A stretch of DNA of 14,988 nt from CAYWGR01 sp964458015 (GTDB taxonomy: Bacteria; Planctomycetota; Planctomycetia; Pirellulales; Thermoguttaceae). The DNA lies in contig CAYWGR010000145.1 in the NCBI GenBank assembly GCA_964458015.1, forward strand, positions 1 through 14,988, given 5' to 3'. The position numbers were made by a program, and so were the translations under genes. Below, in pieces: positions 6,526 through 12,779 of the stretch. Under the pieces are notes generated by a model. That model ran no database searches. It worked only from the letters and a program-made list of their open reading frames with translations, and had not been told where the DNA came from. Each line of letters opens with the position of its first letter. Within the stretch, counting starts at the first letter, position 1.

Positions 6526-6553
6526 AGTATAGCTTCTTTATGGCATCCTCCAA
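6526..6553 (-). promoter_or_regulatory. Weak promoter candidate for the DtxR-type gene
   Basis: On the minus strand, TTGGAG (6548-6553) and TATACT (6526-6531) are 16 nt apart. The -10 is good (five of six); the -35 is poor. It would give a leader of about 120 nt, and the gene could equally be read through from the glycerate kinase upstream. Confidence 0.3.
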
Positions 6554-6618
6554 GTCGTGGGGGACGTTTTGCTCACTTTAAGCCTGATTTCGGCGTCATT
6601 CTTTTCTCTTAGAAACAG

Positions 6619-8094
6619 TTAGCCGATTTCCGAATCACACACGACCACGCGCACGTCGCAGACGTTCGTATGCGTCGGGCCAGTGCGGATCAAGGCATCG
6701 AGCGTCTGGAAGAAGTGATAGGCGTCGTTGCGTGCAAGATAGTCGGCCGGATCGAGCTCCTTGTGACGTGCCTTTGCCAGAACGTCGGCATCCAACACCG
6801 CGCCGGCTGCGTCGGTCGGGCCGTCTTCGCCGTCCGTGCCGCCGGAAAGTAGGGCGATTCCCTTTGCACCATCGTCGGCCAGTTCGAGAAGTGCAGCCAA
6901 GACTAGCTGTTGATTGCGGCCGCCCAGCCCACGACGCGCGGAATCGACCAGTTTCACCACCGGTTCGCCGCCGTCGATCAAACACATCGGTTTTGAAGCA
7001 CTTGCCGCGTTGCGAATTTCTCGCGATTGTCTAGCCAAGCGGCGTCCCACTTCTTCGGCCAGCCCTTCCGATTGTTCGGCACTTGATGTGGATACAGAAT
7101 AACCGAGTCGCTCGGCTTCTTGGCCAGCCGCGGCAACGGCCGTTTTATTACAGCCGACGATGATGTTCGTTGCACGACAACAAGATATCGCCTGGGCATT
7201 CAGGTAGCCGGGAGTCAACGACTCCCGGAATGTGCTGTCATTATCACATCGGTTGATTGCTGCATCTTTTCCGGGAGCCGTTGGCTCCCGGCTATTTATC
7301 TTGCTTTGTTTTTCGGCAGCTTCTAAATACGTGAACACGGCCGGCGAAATTCCCGCCGCGCGTGCATCGAACTGTTCCAAAACATCGAGTGCCGCTTGCG
7401 GCGTTGAAGTATTGGGCACAGTCGGCCCCGAGGCGATGATGTCTAGAGGATCGCCCAGTACGTCAGAAATAATCAGTGAGGCCAGTCGGCCCGCGCGGCA
7501 CGCCCGAAGCAGTCCGCCGCCTTTCAAACGGCTGAGTTGTTTGCGAACGGTGTTGAGCTGTTCGATGTTGGCTCCCGCGGCGCTTAGGTGGCGTGTAACG
7601 GCCAGTTTGTCGGCCAGCGAGATACCTTCGACCGGCGCGGGCATCAAGGCCGATCCGCCGCCGGAGATCAGGCAAAGGCAAAGATCCTTGGGGCCAAGCG
7701 ATTCGACGATGCGAAGAATTTCCAATGCCCCGGCAACGCCCTCGGGCCGCGGTTCGTTGACCCCGGCGGGCCGCGCGGCATGAAGATGGATACGTTCCAG
7801 CTTCCGCACGCAATCGGCCGGCACATTGACCCAACCGGTCAACTGTTTTTCAGCCATTAAGCGAGAACCAAGGACTGTTTCTACAGCCTCGGCCATGCCG
7901 GCGCCGGCTTTGCCCGCCCCAACGACGGCAATCCGGTCGATTGAATCCAAGGCAAAGGCATCCGAACCGATCCACAGGGTTTGCCCCTCGATGCGAAGCA
8001 CCTCGCGCACTAAACGCGGAGAGCGGACGGCCTCGACGCCTGCTTGCCAGATTTGACGTGCATCTTGCTGAAGTTGGGCCGCCGAACGTGACAT
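6619..8094 (-). CDS. Glycerate 2-kinase, GckA/MOFRL type, with in-frame palindromic repeat insertion
   Basis: ATP-dependent kinase making 2-phosphoglycerate from D-glycerate, in the cytoplasm. Motifs in order: VVGAGKAGAGMAEA (57-70), ISGGGSALMPAP (143-154), NTVRKQLSRLKGGGL (181-195), SDVLGDPLDIIASGPTVPN (210-228), then the C-terminal MOFRL domain with LSGGTDGEDGPTDAAGA (416-432) and TGPTHTNVCDVRV (471-483). At 491 aa it is longer than usual (about 420-460). The excess is at residues 267-297, encoded by a 90-nt repeat (7205-7294) in the loop between SPAVFTYLEAAE and the ATNIIVGCN strand; the frame is kept and the flanking motifs are intact. The ATG at 8094 has no close Shine-Dalgarno (AAGGA is 16 nt away). 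It lies upstream of the DtxR-type gene on the same strand. Confidence 0.92.
   Translation of the reverse strand: MSRSAAQLQQDARQIWQAGVEAVRSPRLVREVLRIEGQTLWIGSDAFALDSIDRIAVVGAGKAGAGMAEAVETVLGSRLMAEKQLTGWVNVPADCVRKLERIHLHAARPAGVNEPRPEGVAGALEILRIVESLGPKDLCLCLISGGGSALMPAPVEGISLADKLAVTRHLSAAGANIEQLNTVRKQLSRLKGGGLLRACRAGRLASLIISDVLGDPLDIIASGPTVPNTSTPQAALDVLEQFDARAAGISPAVFTYLEAAEKQSKINSREPTAPGKDAAINRCDNDSTFRESLTPGYLNAQAISCCRATNIIVGCNKTAVAAAGQEAERLGYSVSTSSAEQSEGLAEEVGRRLARQSREIRNAASASKPMCLIDGGEPVVKLVDSARRGLGGRNQQLVLAALLELADDGAKGIALLSGGTDGEDGPTDAAGAVLDADVLAKARHKELDPADYLARNDAYHFFQTLDALIRTGPTHTNVCDVRVVVCDSEIG
7205..7294. repeat. 90-nt double-hairpin element inserted in frame in the glycerate kinase gene
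   Basis: Two hairpins: CCGGGAGT-CAACG-ACTCCCGG (7208-7228) and CCGGGAGCC-GTT-GGCTCCCGG (7271-7291). The outer ends TAGCCGGGAG (7205-7214) and CTCCCGGCTA (7285-7294) are perfect inverted copies, so the whole unit is itself an inverted repeat. Length 90 nt is a multiple of 3. The minus-strand translation is SREPTAPG ... RESLTPGYL. No second copy is in this window; that it is a dispersed family is from my recollection of planctomycete genomes, not from data here. Confidence 0.85.
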
Positions 8095-8141
8095 GGGGAG
8101 ATCAATCCTTAATCGAAGGAAAAAGTGCCGCTAGGACGCAA

Positions 8142-8147
8142 AGTATA
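8142..8147 (-). promoter_or_regulatory. Possible -10 box (TATACT) for the glycerate kinase gene
   Basis: TATACT on the minus strand, about 48 nt before the ATG at 8094, preceded by CCC. No -35 was found at 16-18 nt. Weak on its own. Confidence 0.25.
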
Positions 8148-8221
8148 GGGATCATCCGCCTTTTGCGGCTATATGGGAGAATGGTTTACGAAAAATAAAA
8201 CGGAGTTTTTGGGGAAGCATA

Positions 8222-8266
8222 CCGCCCTCACCCCCGGCCCCTCTCCCGTAAACGGGCGAGGGGAGA
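8222..8266. repeat. CCCTCAC/CCTCTCCCG hairpin repeat, copy 2
   Basis: CCCCTCTCCCGT (8238-8249) and ACGGGCGAGGGG (8252-8263) pair with a single mismatch. It is preceded by CCCTCACCCCCGG. It is the second copy of the element at 2722-2763, in inverse orientation. It sits in the 436-nt divergent gap 8095-8530. The rest of that gap shows no gene; it should contain the promoters of both divergent units, but I could not pick a convincing rightward one. Confidence 0.75.
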
Positions 8267-8530
8267 CGCGAAAGGCGGACGATCTCGATAGGGATGCCCG
8301 ACAACGCGATGCAACAGGGGGAATGCCGTTGCTGCCTGGAACAGTCTCTTTTATAGCATAGATGCCGGAAGGTTCACAGTTTGCACAAGCTGGGGAATCA
8401 GCCCCCCCGAAAAATTGCCCTGGACGTTTGCGGCCATTTTTGCGACACTCCCGCTCCCATCTTTGGGGAAGCGGCGCGTTCGTTCGGTTCGTTTATTGAT
8501 AACATCTTTTCGTATGCGAGGGCTGGAGCC

Positions 8531-8947
8531 ATGCTGGCAAGAACTGCGAAAATTCTGGCAACAAGCATCGTACTGTTTTTGTTCGTTGGCGTTCGCCCGG
8601 CAATGTGCGAAGGCTGGTCGATCCTTAATCCGTTCTCTTCGTCCTCGGAGAGTAAGAAGGAAACGGTGAAAAAGCCTGCCTTCAAATCCGCGGCGAAAAA
8701 AGAGCCGTCGACGCTCGACAAAATGGGCCAAGGCACCAAAAACTTCTTCAACAAAACCGGCGAGACCCTCGGTTTGAAGAAGCCCGAGCCTCGGAAAGCA
8801 CTTTATGCCACGGCCAAGCAGCCGACGCTTCAGACCAAGAAAAAAGAGTCGAAATCGTGGTTCGATAAGACCTTCGGTCCCTCCGAGCCGGAGAAGCCGA
8901 CAGATGTCCATGAGTGGATGAAGCATAGTACACAAATCAATCCCTAG
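8531..8947 (+). CDS. Small secreted basic protein, unknown function
   Basis: 138 aa. The signal peptide covers about residues 1-26 (basic start, TSIVLFLFVG core, cleavage near AMC-EG). The mature part is Lys/Ser/Pro-rich and low complexity, with short ordered-looking pieces: GWSILNPFSS, LDKMGQGTKNFFNKTGETLGL and SWFDKTFGPSEP ... VHEWM. I recall similar short proteins in planctomycete genomes but no named domain. The ATG at 8531 was chosen because GAGGG lies 8 nt upstream and the signal peptide starts there; longer in-frame versions lack both. The next gene follows after 14 nt, and its Shine-Dalgarno overlaps this gene's stop codon, so the two are probably translated from one mRNA and may act together in the envelope. 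Confidence 0.8.
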   Translation: MLARTAKILATSIVLFLFVGVRPAMCEGWSILNPFSSSSESKKETVKKPAFKSAAKKEPSTLDKMGQGTKNFFNKTGETLGLKKPEPRKALYATAKQPTLQTKKKESKSWFDKTFGPSEPEKPTDVHEWMKHSTQINP

Positions 8948-8961
8948 GAGGCGACTTTCCC

Positions 8962-9165
8962 ATGAACGCCGCTCGCACCAGATTAGCCGGCCTGGGCCGA
9001 CTTCTTTGTCGCCTCTTTCTCGTTGCTCTTATGCTATTTTCCATAGGATGCAATTCCGCACCTAAAAAAAGCTGGTCCTTGTTCGGCGAAAGCGCCAAAG
9101 ATCGCCAATTGCGCGAACAAGTCGAAGCCGACTCCTTCCCCTCGGCCAAGCAAGCGGGACTGTAA
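8962..9165 (+). CDS. Small lipoprotein
   Basis: 67 aa. A positively charged N-terminus and hydrophobic stretch (LFLVALMLFS) end in SIGC, with Cys30 as the likely lipidated residue. The mature peptide is only 38 residues: Lys/Ser/Trp-rich linker, then DRQLREQVEADSFPSAKQAGL. The VEADxFPxAxxAGL ending resembles a short motif I recall from other planctomycete envelope proteins; its role is unknown. AGGAGG at 8946-8951, overlapping the upstream stop, is 10 nt before the ATG. Partner gene of the secreted protein just upstream. The lipobox is not ideal (Ile at -2), so lipidation is likely but unproven. Confidence 0.78.
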   Translation: MNAARTRLAGLGRLLCRLFLVALMLFSIGCNSAPKKSWSLFGESAKDRQLREQVEADSFPSAKQAGL

Positions 9166-9232
9166 GACAGCTATCCCATACGAACCGACTTAAGAAGGTA
9201 ACGTCAATCTAGGGGAAACAGGGGGGAGTTGC

Positions 9233-9302
9233 GGAACACTAATCGTCACTGATTGACGCTAATTTCGCGCAATTAGCGGAGATTAGCGAGAATCAGTGTT
9301 CC
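9233..9302. repeat. GGAACACTAATC ... AGTGTTCC imperfect 70-nt palindrome
   Basis: Ends GGAACACT (9233-9240) and AGTGTTCC (9295-9302) are perfect inverted copies. The inner halves also pair largely, through repeated GCTAATC/GATTAGC units. It lies in the 336-nt gap between the lipoprotein and the SelA-like gene; no gene is seen in that gap. A transcript would fold into one long hairpin; no T-tract follows directly. Confidence 0.75.
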
Positions 9303-9357
9303 CTTCTAATGCCTTTTTGAACAAGCATTTTAAGCCTTCATTTCCTTAAGTTGGTTC

Positions 9358-9402
9358 GCATGGGCCATCGCTTCGCTTGACCCGCCCTACCGAAAACGGG
9401 TC
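9358..9402. repeat. Degenerate GACCCGCCCTAC repeat
   Basis: Contains GGGCCATCGCTTCGCTTGAC followed by CCGCCCTACC and a hairpin GACCCG ... CGGGTC (9379-9384 and 9397-9402). GACCCGCCCTAC matches the reverse complement of 5773-5784 with one change. Likely a worn member of the same repeat pool. Confidence 0.5.
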
Positions 9403-9501
9403 GGTCCTGTCGATATTTGCCCATGCTTGCTCTTGAACCCGGCGATGCGGTAAAACATAAGGGCACTCTCCGATTTTCCCACGTTCTTGCAGCAGAGATT
9501 C

Positions 9502-10911
9502 ATGATGATGCCGTCCAACCCTTTGCGTAACCTTCCGTCGATCCACGATTTGCTGGAAAATCCGACGATCAAAAACCTGACCGATCGCATCAACCGCAAT
9601 GCGGCCGTGTCGGCCGTGCGAACGGTGCTCGACGAAGTGCGCCATGAAGTGCAAACGGCGGCTGCCGACCGCACGTTGCCCAGCGTCACCGATCTGGCTG
9701 AACGAATTGCACGTCGGATCACCGAAGGCCAGCCTTGTTCGCTGCGGCCTACAATCAACGCCACCGGCATTTTGCTCGATAACGGCCTCGGCCGCGCCCC
9801 CTTGGCTGACGAAGCACTGCTGGAAATGGCGGCCGTTGCCCGGGATTATGCCAGTGTGGATCTTGATCTTGCGACGAACCGGCCTCTGTTGCGCAATGCA
9901 GCCGTTGAAGGTTTGTTGCAAGAGCTCACGGGAGCCGAGGCCGCTTTGGTCGTTAATAACAACGCCGGCGCCACTCTGCTCGCCTTGGCCGCGCTGGCCG
10001 CAGGGCGCGAAGTGATTGTCGCGCGCGGTCAATTGATAGAAATGGGCGAGGGCTATCGTTTGCCCAATATGATTGCCGCCAGCGGTGCGGTTTTACGGGA
10101 AGTCGGCACAACGAACAAATGCCAAGCCGAAGATTATGCCCAGGCGATTGGTCCCGCAACCGCCGCCCTGATGTTGGTGCATGTCGGCAGCCTTTCGGTT
10201 GCAGGCGCGGAGTCGGCATCGCTCGAATCGCTCGTCGAAATTGGACGGCGACACAAAATCCCCGTCATCCACAATATTGGCGCGGGTGCGATGGTTGATC
10301 TGCGCACGCTCGGGCTCCCAGGCCAGCCTGTTTCGGGCGAGAGCCTTCAAAGCGGGGCTGACCTCGTCTTGCTTTGCGGCGATAAGTTTGTCGGCGGTCC
10401 TCAGTCGGGCATTCTCCTGGGGCGCAGATCCTTGCTTGAAAAAATCGAACGTCATCCGCTGGCCCGAGCGTTGCGAGTTGATAAACCCACGCTGGCGGCG
10501 CTGGCATCCACGTTGCGTTTGTATCGAGACCCAGAAAAGGCCCGCTATCGCATTCCGCTTTTACAGTTGCTGGGCACATCGACCGAGAACCTTAAAAACA
10601 GGGCCGAACGCATAGCTCCGCAGATTGCTGCCTTGTCCGCGGTCGCCGAAGCCACGGCCATCGCCGAAGCGGCTGACTCAGCCGAATCCGATCTTGCCCG
10701 GCAACTGCCGACCTGGTGCGTGTCGATTCGTCCGGCAACGATGAGCGTCGAGCGGCTTGCCGTTGCCTTGCGCACCGGCACGCCCTCGGTGGTTGGACGT
10801 GTGAAGGATGACCGCCTGTTGTTGGATCTCCGAACAGTTTTCCCCCGGCAGGATATCGATCTGTTGGCTGCTCTTGAAGCATTGGGCAAGCAGGAGGGGG
10901 CCAACTTGTAA
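9502..10911 (+). CDS. selA: SelA-like PLP-dependent enzyme (L-seryl-tRNA(Sec) selenium transferase family)
   Basis: 469 aa from the ATG at 9502. SelA converts Ser-tRNA(Sec) to Sec-tRNA(Sec) with selenophosphate. Family signs: LRPTINATGI ... GLGRAPL (82-101), NNNAGATLLAL (152-162), ARGQLIEMGEGYRLP (174-188), VGTTN (201-205), the PLP lysine in GDKFVGGPQSG (K295, the same number as in E. coli), RALRVDKPTLAALASTL (322-338). It departs from typical SelA at several conserved places: VHVGSLSVAG where VHTSNY-like is usual, NIGAGAMVDL for DLGSG, CGDKF for SGDKL. So it may be a divergent SelA or a paralogue with another substrate. No selB, selD or tRNA-Sec is nearby. A TTG at 9487 could add five residues; ATGs at 9505 and 9508 are alternatives. 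RBS is weak (AGAGA). Confidence 0.85.
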   Translation: MMMPSNPLRNLPSIHDLLENPTIKNLTDRINRNAAVSAVRTVLDEVRHEVQTAAADRTLPSVTDLAERIARRITEGQPCSLRPTINATGILLDNGLGRAPLADEALLEMAAVARDYASVDLDLATNRPLLRNAAVEGLLQELTGAEAALVVNNNAGATLLALAALAAGREVIVARGQLIEMGEGYRLPNMIAASGAVLREVGTTNKCQAEDYAQAIGPATAALMLVHVGSLSVAGAESASLESLVEIGRRHKIPVIHNIGAGAMVDLRTLGLPGQPVSGESLQSGADLVLLCGDKFVGGPQSGILLGRRSLLEKIERHPLARALRVDKPTLAALASTLRLYRDPEKARYRIPLLQLLGTSTENLKNRAERIAPQIAALSAVAEATAIAEAADSAESDLARQLPTWCVSIRPATMSVERLAVALRTGTPSVVGRVKDDRLLLDLRTVFPRQDIDLLAALEALGKQEGANL

Positions 10912-10957
10912 TCCTAGATTACTTTGTAGAGGCTGTAGGGAGGTCGAACACGATCGA

Positions 10958-11719
10958 ATGAGGACAATGGCTCGCGTCTATTTGGTGTTGGCAATTCTGG
11001 CTGGATGTATTGGCATTGCCCAAAACGTCCGATTGGGATTCCTCTGTCAGATATTCAACCCTGTACTCTGTCTTATCCTATTTTTGCCGGCAATCGCTTT
11101 TACGGCATCCTATTATACTGCTCGCAAAGAGCGAGGCATCCTGACCTATCTTCTATTAGCCAATCTTTGCCTTCTTGCAATCGTATTTTCGGCAGGCGTG
11201 TCTTTCCTTGTGGAGGGATTGATTGTAGCGACGACGGAAAACACCAATGCACAGCAATATAATCAGATTATTGCGGAACGCTGGAATCCCAACCCTGTAA
11301 CTGCGAATCTTGTCGAGCACTTTCCGCAATCCATTCCTGAAGATGCTAAAGATGTGAGGTTCTCCTACCTTCCTGCCTTTCTTCAGGGCGGTACGTATAT
11401 TCAACTTCGCTATTCAACAACGCCGGAGCAGATTGAAACGCTCTATAAAAAATTCTCTTTGCAAAAAACCAAATCTTTCTTCGGCGGCAACACGAATGAC
11501 CACATGAATGTCAAAGAAGGAATGCCGACGCCCTTCTTTTACACAAGTGACAAGCGTGGACACGAGCGTTTTCCAGAAGATTACGAGATTATGATCTTTG
11601 ATCCCGTGGTCAAGGAAGCAGATCGTCCCCAGGGCTTCAATTGGAATCACGCGATGTGCCACGGTGTAGCAATCAGCAAAAAGAGAAATGAAATTGTTTA
11701 CTGGGCGGAACGGTGGTGA
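10958..11719 (+). CDS. Multi-pass membrane protein with soluble C-terminal domain, unknown function
   Basis: 253 aa. Three or four membrane segments lie at about residues 5-22, 33-51 and 61-90, then a soluble domain from residue 95 to the end, starting EHFPQSIPEDAKDVRFSYLPAFLQGG and ending in NEIVYWAERW. The domain is not one I can name; the IPxDAKxVRF ... QGGxYxQLR pattern recalls planctomycete hypothetical proteins. The segment is visibly AT-richer and uses rarer AT-ending codons than its neighbours, which suggests recent acquisition or weak expression. The start at 10958 has GGGAGG 14 nt upstream; an ATG at 10967 with AGGA 4 nt upstream is nearly as good. The upstream in-frame codons overlap selA in another frame and are rejected. 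It follows selA after 46 nt. Confidence 0.78.
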   Translation: MRTMARVYLVLAILAGCIGIAQNVRLGFLCQIFNPVLCLILFLPAIAFTASYYTARKERGILTYLLLANLCLLAIVFSAGVSFLVEGLIVATTENTNAQQYNQIIAERWNPNPVTANLVEHFPQSIPEDAKDVRFSYLPAFLQGGTYIQLRYSTTPEQIETLYKKFSLQKTKSFFGGNTNDHMNVKEGMPTPFFYTSDKRGHERFPEDYEIMIFDPVVKEADRPQGFNWNHAMCHGVAISKKRNEIVYWAERW

Positions 11720-11784
11720 AAAACTCTCCGTCTGAGCTGAATTAAGTCGATTTTGCCTAGTTTTTCCTTGAAATCTACAGAGGG

Positions 11785-11813
11785 TTCACCTGAACCGTCG
11801 GATCGGATATAAT
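11785..11813 (+). promoter_or_regulatory. Sigma70-type promoter, TTCACC-17-TATAAT
   Basis: TTCACC (11785-11790, four of six) and a perfect TATAAT (11808-11813) with 17-nt spacing, about 50 nt before the TTG start at 11865. It makes the following gene the start of a new transcript rather than part of a selA operon. Confidence 0.6.
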
Positions 11814-11851
11814 GGGCGACGTCGGGGTTGGGCGGCGACTCCCCCCTCGTT

Positions 11852-11859
11852 GGAGAAGG
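11852..11859 (+). promoter_or_regulatory. Shine-Dalgarno GGAGAAGG deciding a TTG start
   Basis: GGAG ends 9 nt and AAGG ends 5 nt before the TTG at 11865. The competing in-frame TTG at 11850 would overlap this site, which argues for 11865. Confidence 0.6.
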
Positions 11860-11864
11860 CAACC

Positions 11865-12716
11865 TTGCGACCCTCGTTTTTTTACATTCTCTTGGCAATT
11901 CTACTTGGGCTTAGCCCTGTGTGGGGGTATGCCCAAGAGTCCGGCCTCACTGCCAAAATGCATCCCTGGGGGCACTTTGATCCGGGCACCTGGAAGATGG
12001 TCCGCGTTATTACCGAAACGTTGGACGAGCAAGGGCAAGTATCGAGCACCAGCATCACGGACACCAAAACCACGCTGGTCGATATCGACAACACAGGCGT
12101 TACTCTTGATATTCAAGCCTGCATGGAAGTAGCCGGGAAACGGTTCGAGGCCGAGTCGCAAACCGTCAAACAGGGCTTCCACGGCGAAATCGTCAGCCCG
12201 AACATCAAGCTGAAGGAGCCCTCCAACGGCGAGGTGGCCATCGATGGCCAAAAAATTCCCTGTAAAGTTCAGCAGTTAGAAAACATTACACCCAACGCCA
12301 AGACGTCCGTCACGCTTTATTTCTCCACCGGCATCGCTCCTTATATCCTCAAGCGGCAAAGCATTGTTACCGACTCGGAAGGCAATAAAGTTCTGGGCGA
12401 AACGAACGTGGAAGTCATTGCACTTTCGATGCCGCTGAAAGTCCAAGGTGAAGCGAAAAACGGCATCTACATCAAAACCGTTCACAAGAATCCCAACGGC
12501 TCCGTGACCACGCTGGCTACCGTCGTTCCCGAAGTGCCGGGCGGCGTGGTCGGCAACAGTTCCAAGGAAGTCGATAAAGAAGGCCGGCTGGTGCGCCGCA
12601 GCACGTTGGAATTGATCGACTACAACGACGACCCGGACAAAGATCGTAGCGGCATGTTCGGCCGCAAGCGATCGAATCGCCATCGCTCGAAATCGTCCTC
12701 GCGTTACGGGTCGTGA
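11865..12716 (+). CDS. Secreted beta-rich protein, unknown function
   Basis: 283 aa from a TTG start at 11865, with no better ATG. The signal peptide is MRPSFFYILLAILLGLSPVW then GYA-QE (cleavage after about residue 23). The mature part looks all-beta: HPWGHFDPGTWKMVRVITET, then STSITDTKTTLVDIDNTGVTLDIQ, AGKRFEAESQTVKQGFHGE, then a second repeat-like half. It has a basic Arg/Ser tail (FGRKRSNRHRSKSSSRYGS). It looks like a family I recall as hypothetical in planctomycetes; no named domain and no catalytic motif are seen. It has its own promoter, and the large secreted protein follows after 63 nt, so both may be exported together. Confidence 0.82.
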   Translation: MRPSFFYILLAILLGLSPVWGYAQESGLTAKMHPWGHFDPGTWKMVRVITETLDEQGQVSSTSITDTKTTLVDIDNTGVTLDIQACMEVAGKRFEAESQTVKQGFHGEIVSPNIKLKEPSNGEVAIDGQKIPCKVQQLENITPNAKTSVTLYFSTGIAPYILKRQSIVTDSEGNKVLGETNVEVIALSMPLKVQGEAKNGIYIKTVHKNPNGSVTTLATVVPEVPGGVVGNSSKEVDKEGRLVRRSTLELIDYNDDPDKDRSGMFGRKRSNRHRSKSSSRYGS

Positions 12717-12724
12717 AATCGTTC

Positions 12725-12765
12725 GCTGCCTGCCCGCCTGCTTGCCTGCCTATCGTTAACCTGCC
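12725..12765. repeat. Short CCTGC/GCCTG microrepeat
   Basis: Several near-copies of CTGCC (CTGCCTGCCCGCCTGCTTGC and following CTGCCTATC, CTGCCT) fill the gap between two secreted-protein genes. Likely slippage; it lies just before the Shine-Dalgarno of the next gene. Confidence 0.5.
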
Positions 12766-12779
12766 TCGGGAGAAATCTT

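Noticed and set aside
8381..8530. Longer version of the 8531 gene beginning at 8381
   Set aside because: It would bury the signal peptide behind 50 residues; GAGGG 8 nt before the ATG at 8531 supports the shorter start.
10808..10957. Upstream extension of the membrane protein into selA
   Set aside because: It overlaps the selA 3' end in another frame; a plausible RBS and hydrophobic start are seen only at 10958 or 10967.
11006..11010. Lipobox (LAGC) near the start of the 10958-11719 protein
   Set aside because: The motif is followed by further membrane segments, so it is more likely part of a membrane helix than a lipoprotein signal.
11812..12132. 106-codon frame overlapping the secreted beta-rich protein
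   Set aside because: It is a shadow frame; the signal peptide and long conserved-looking frame are in the other phase.
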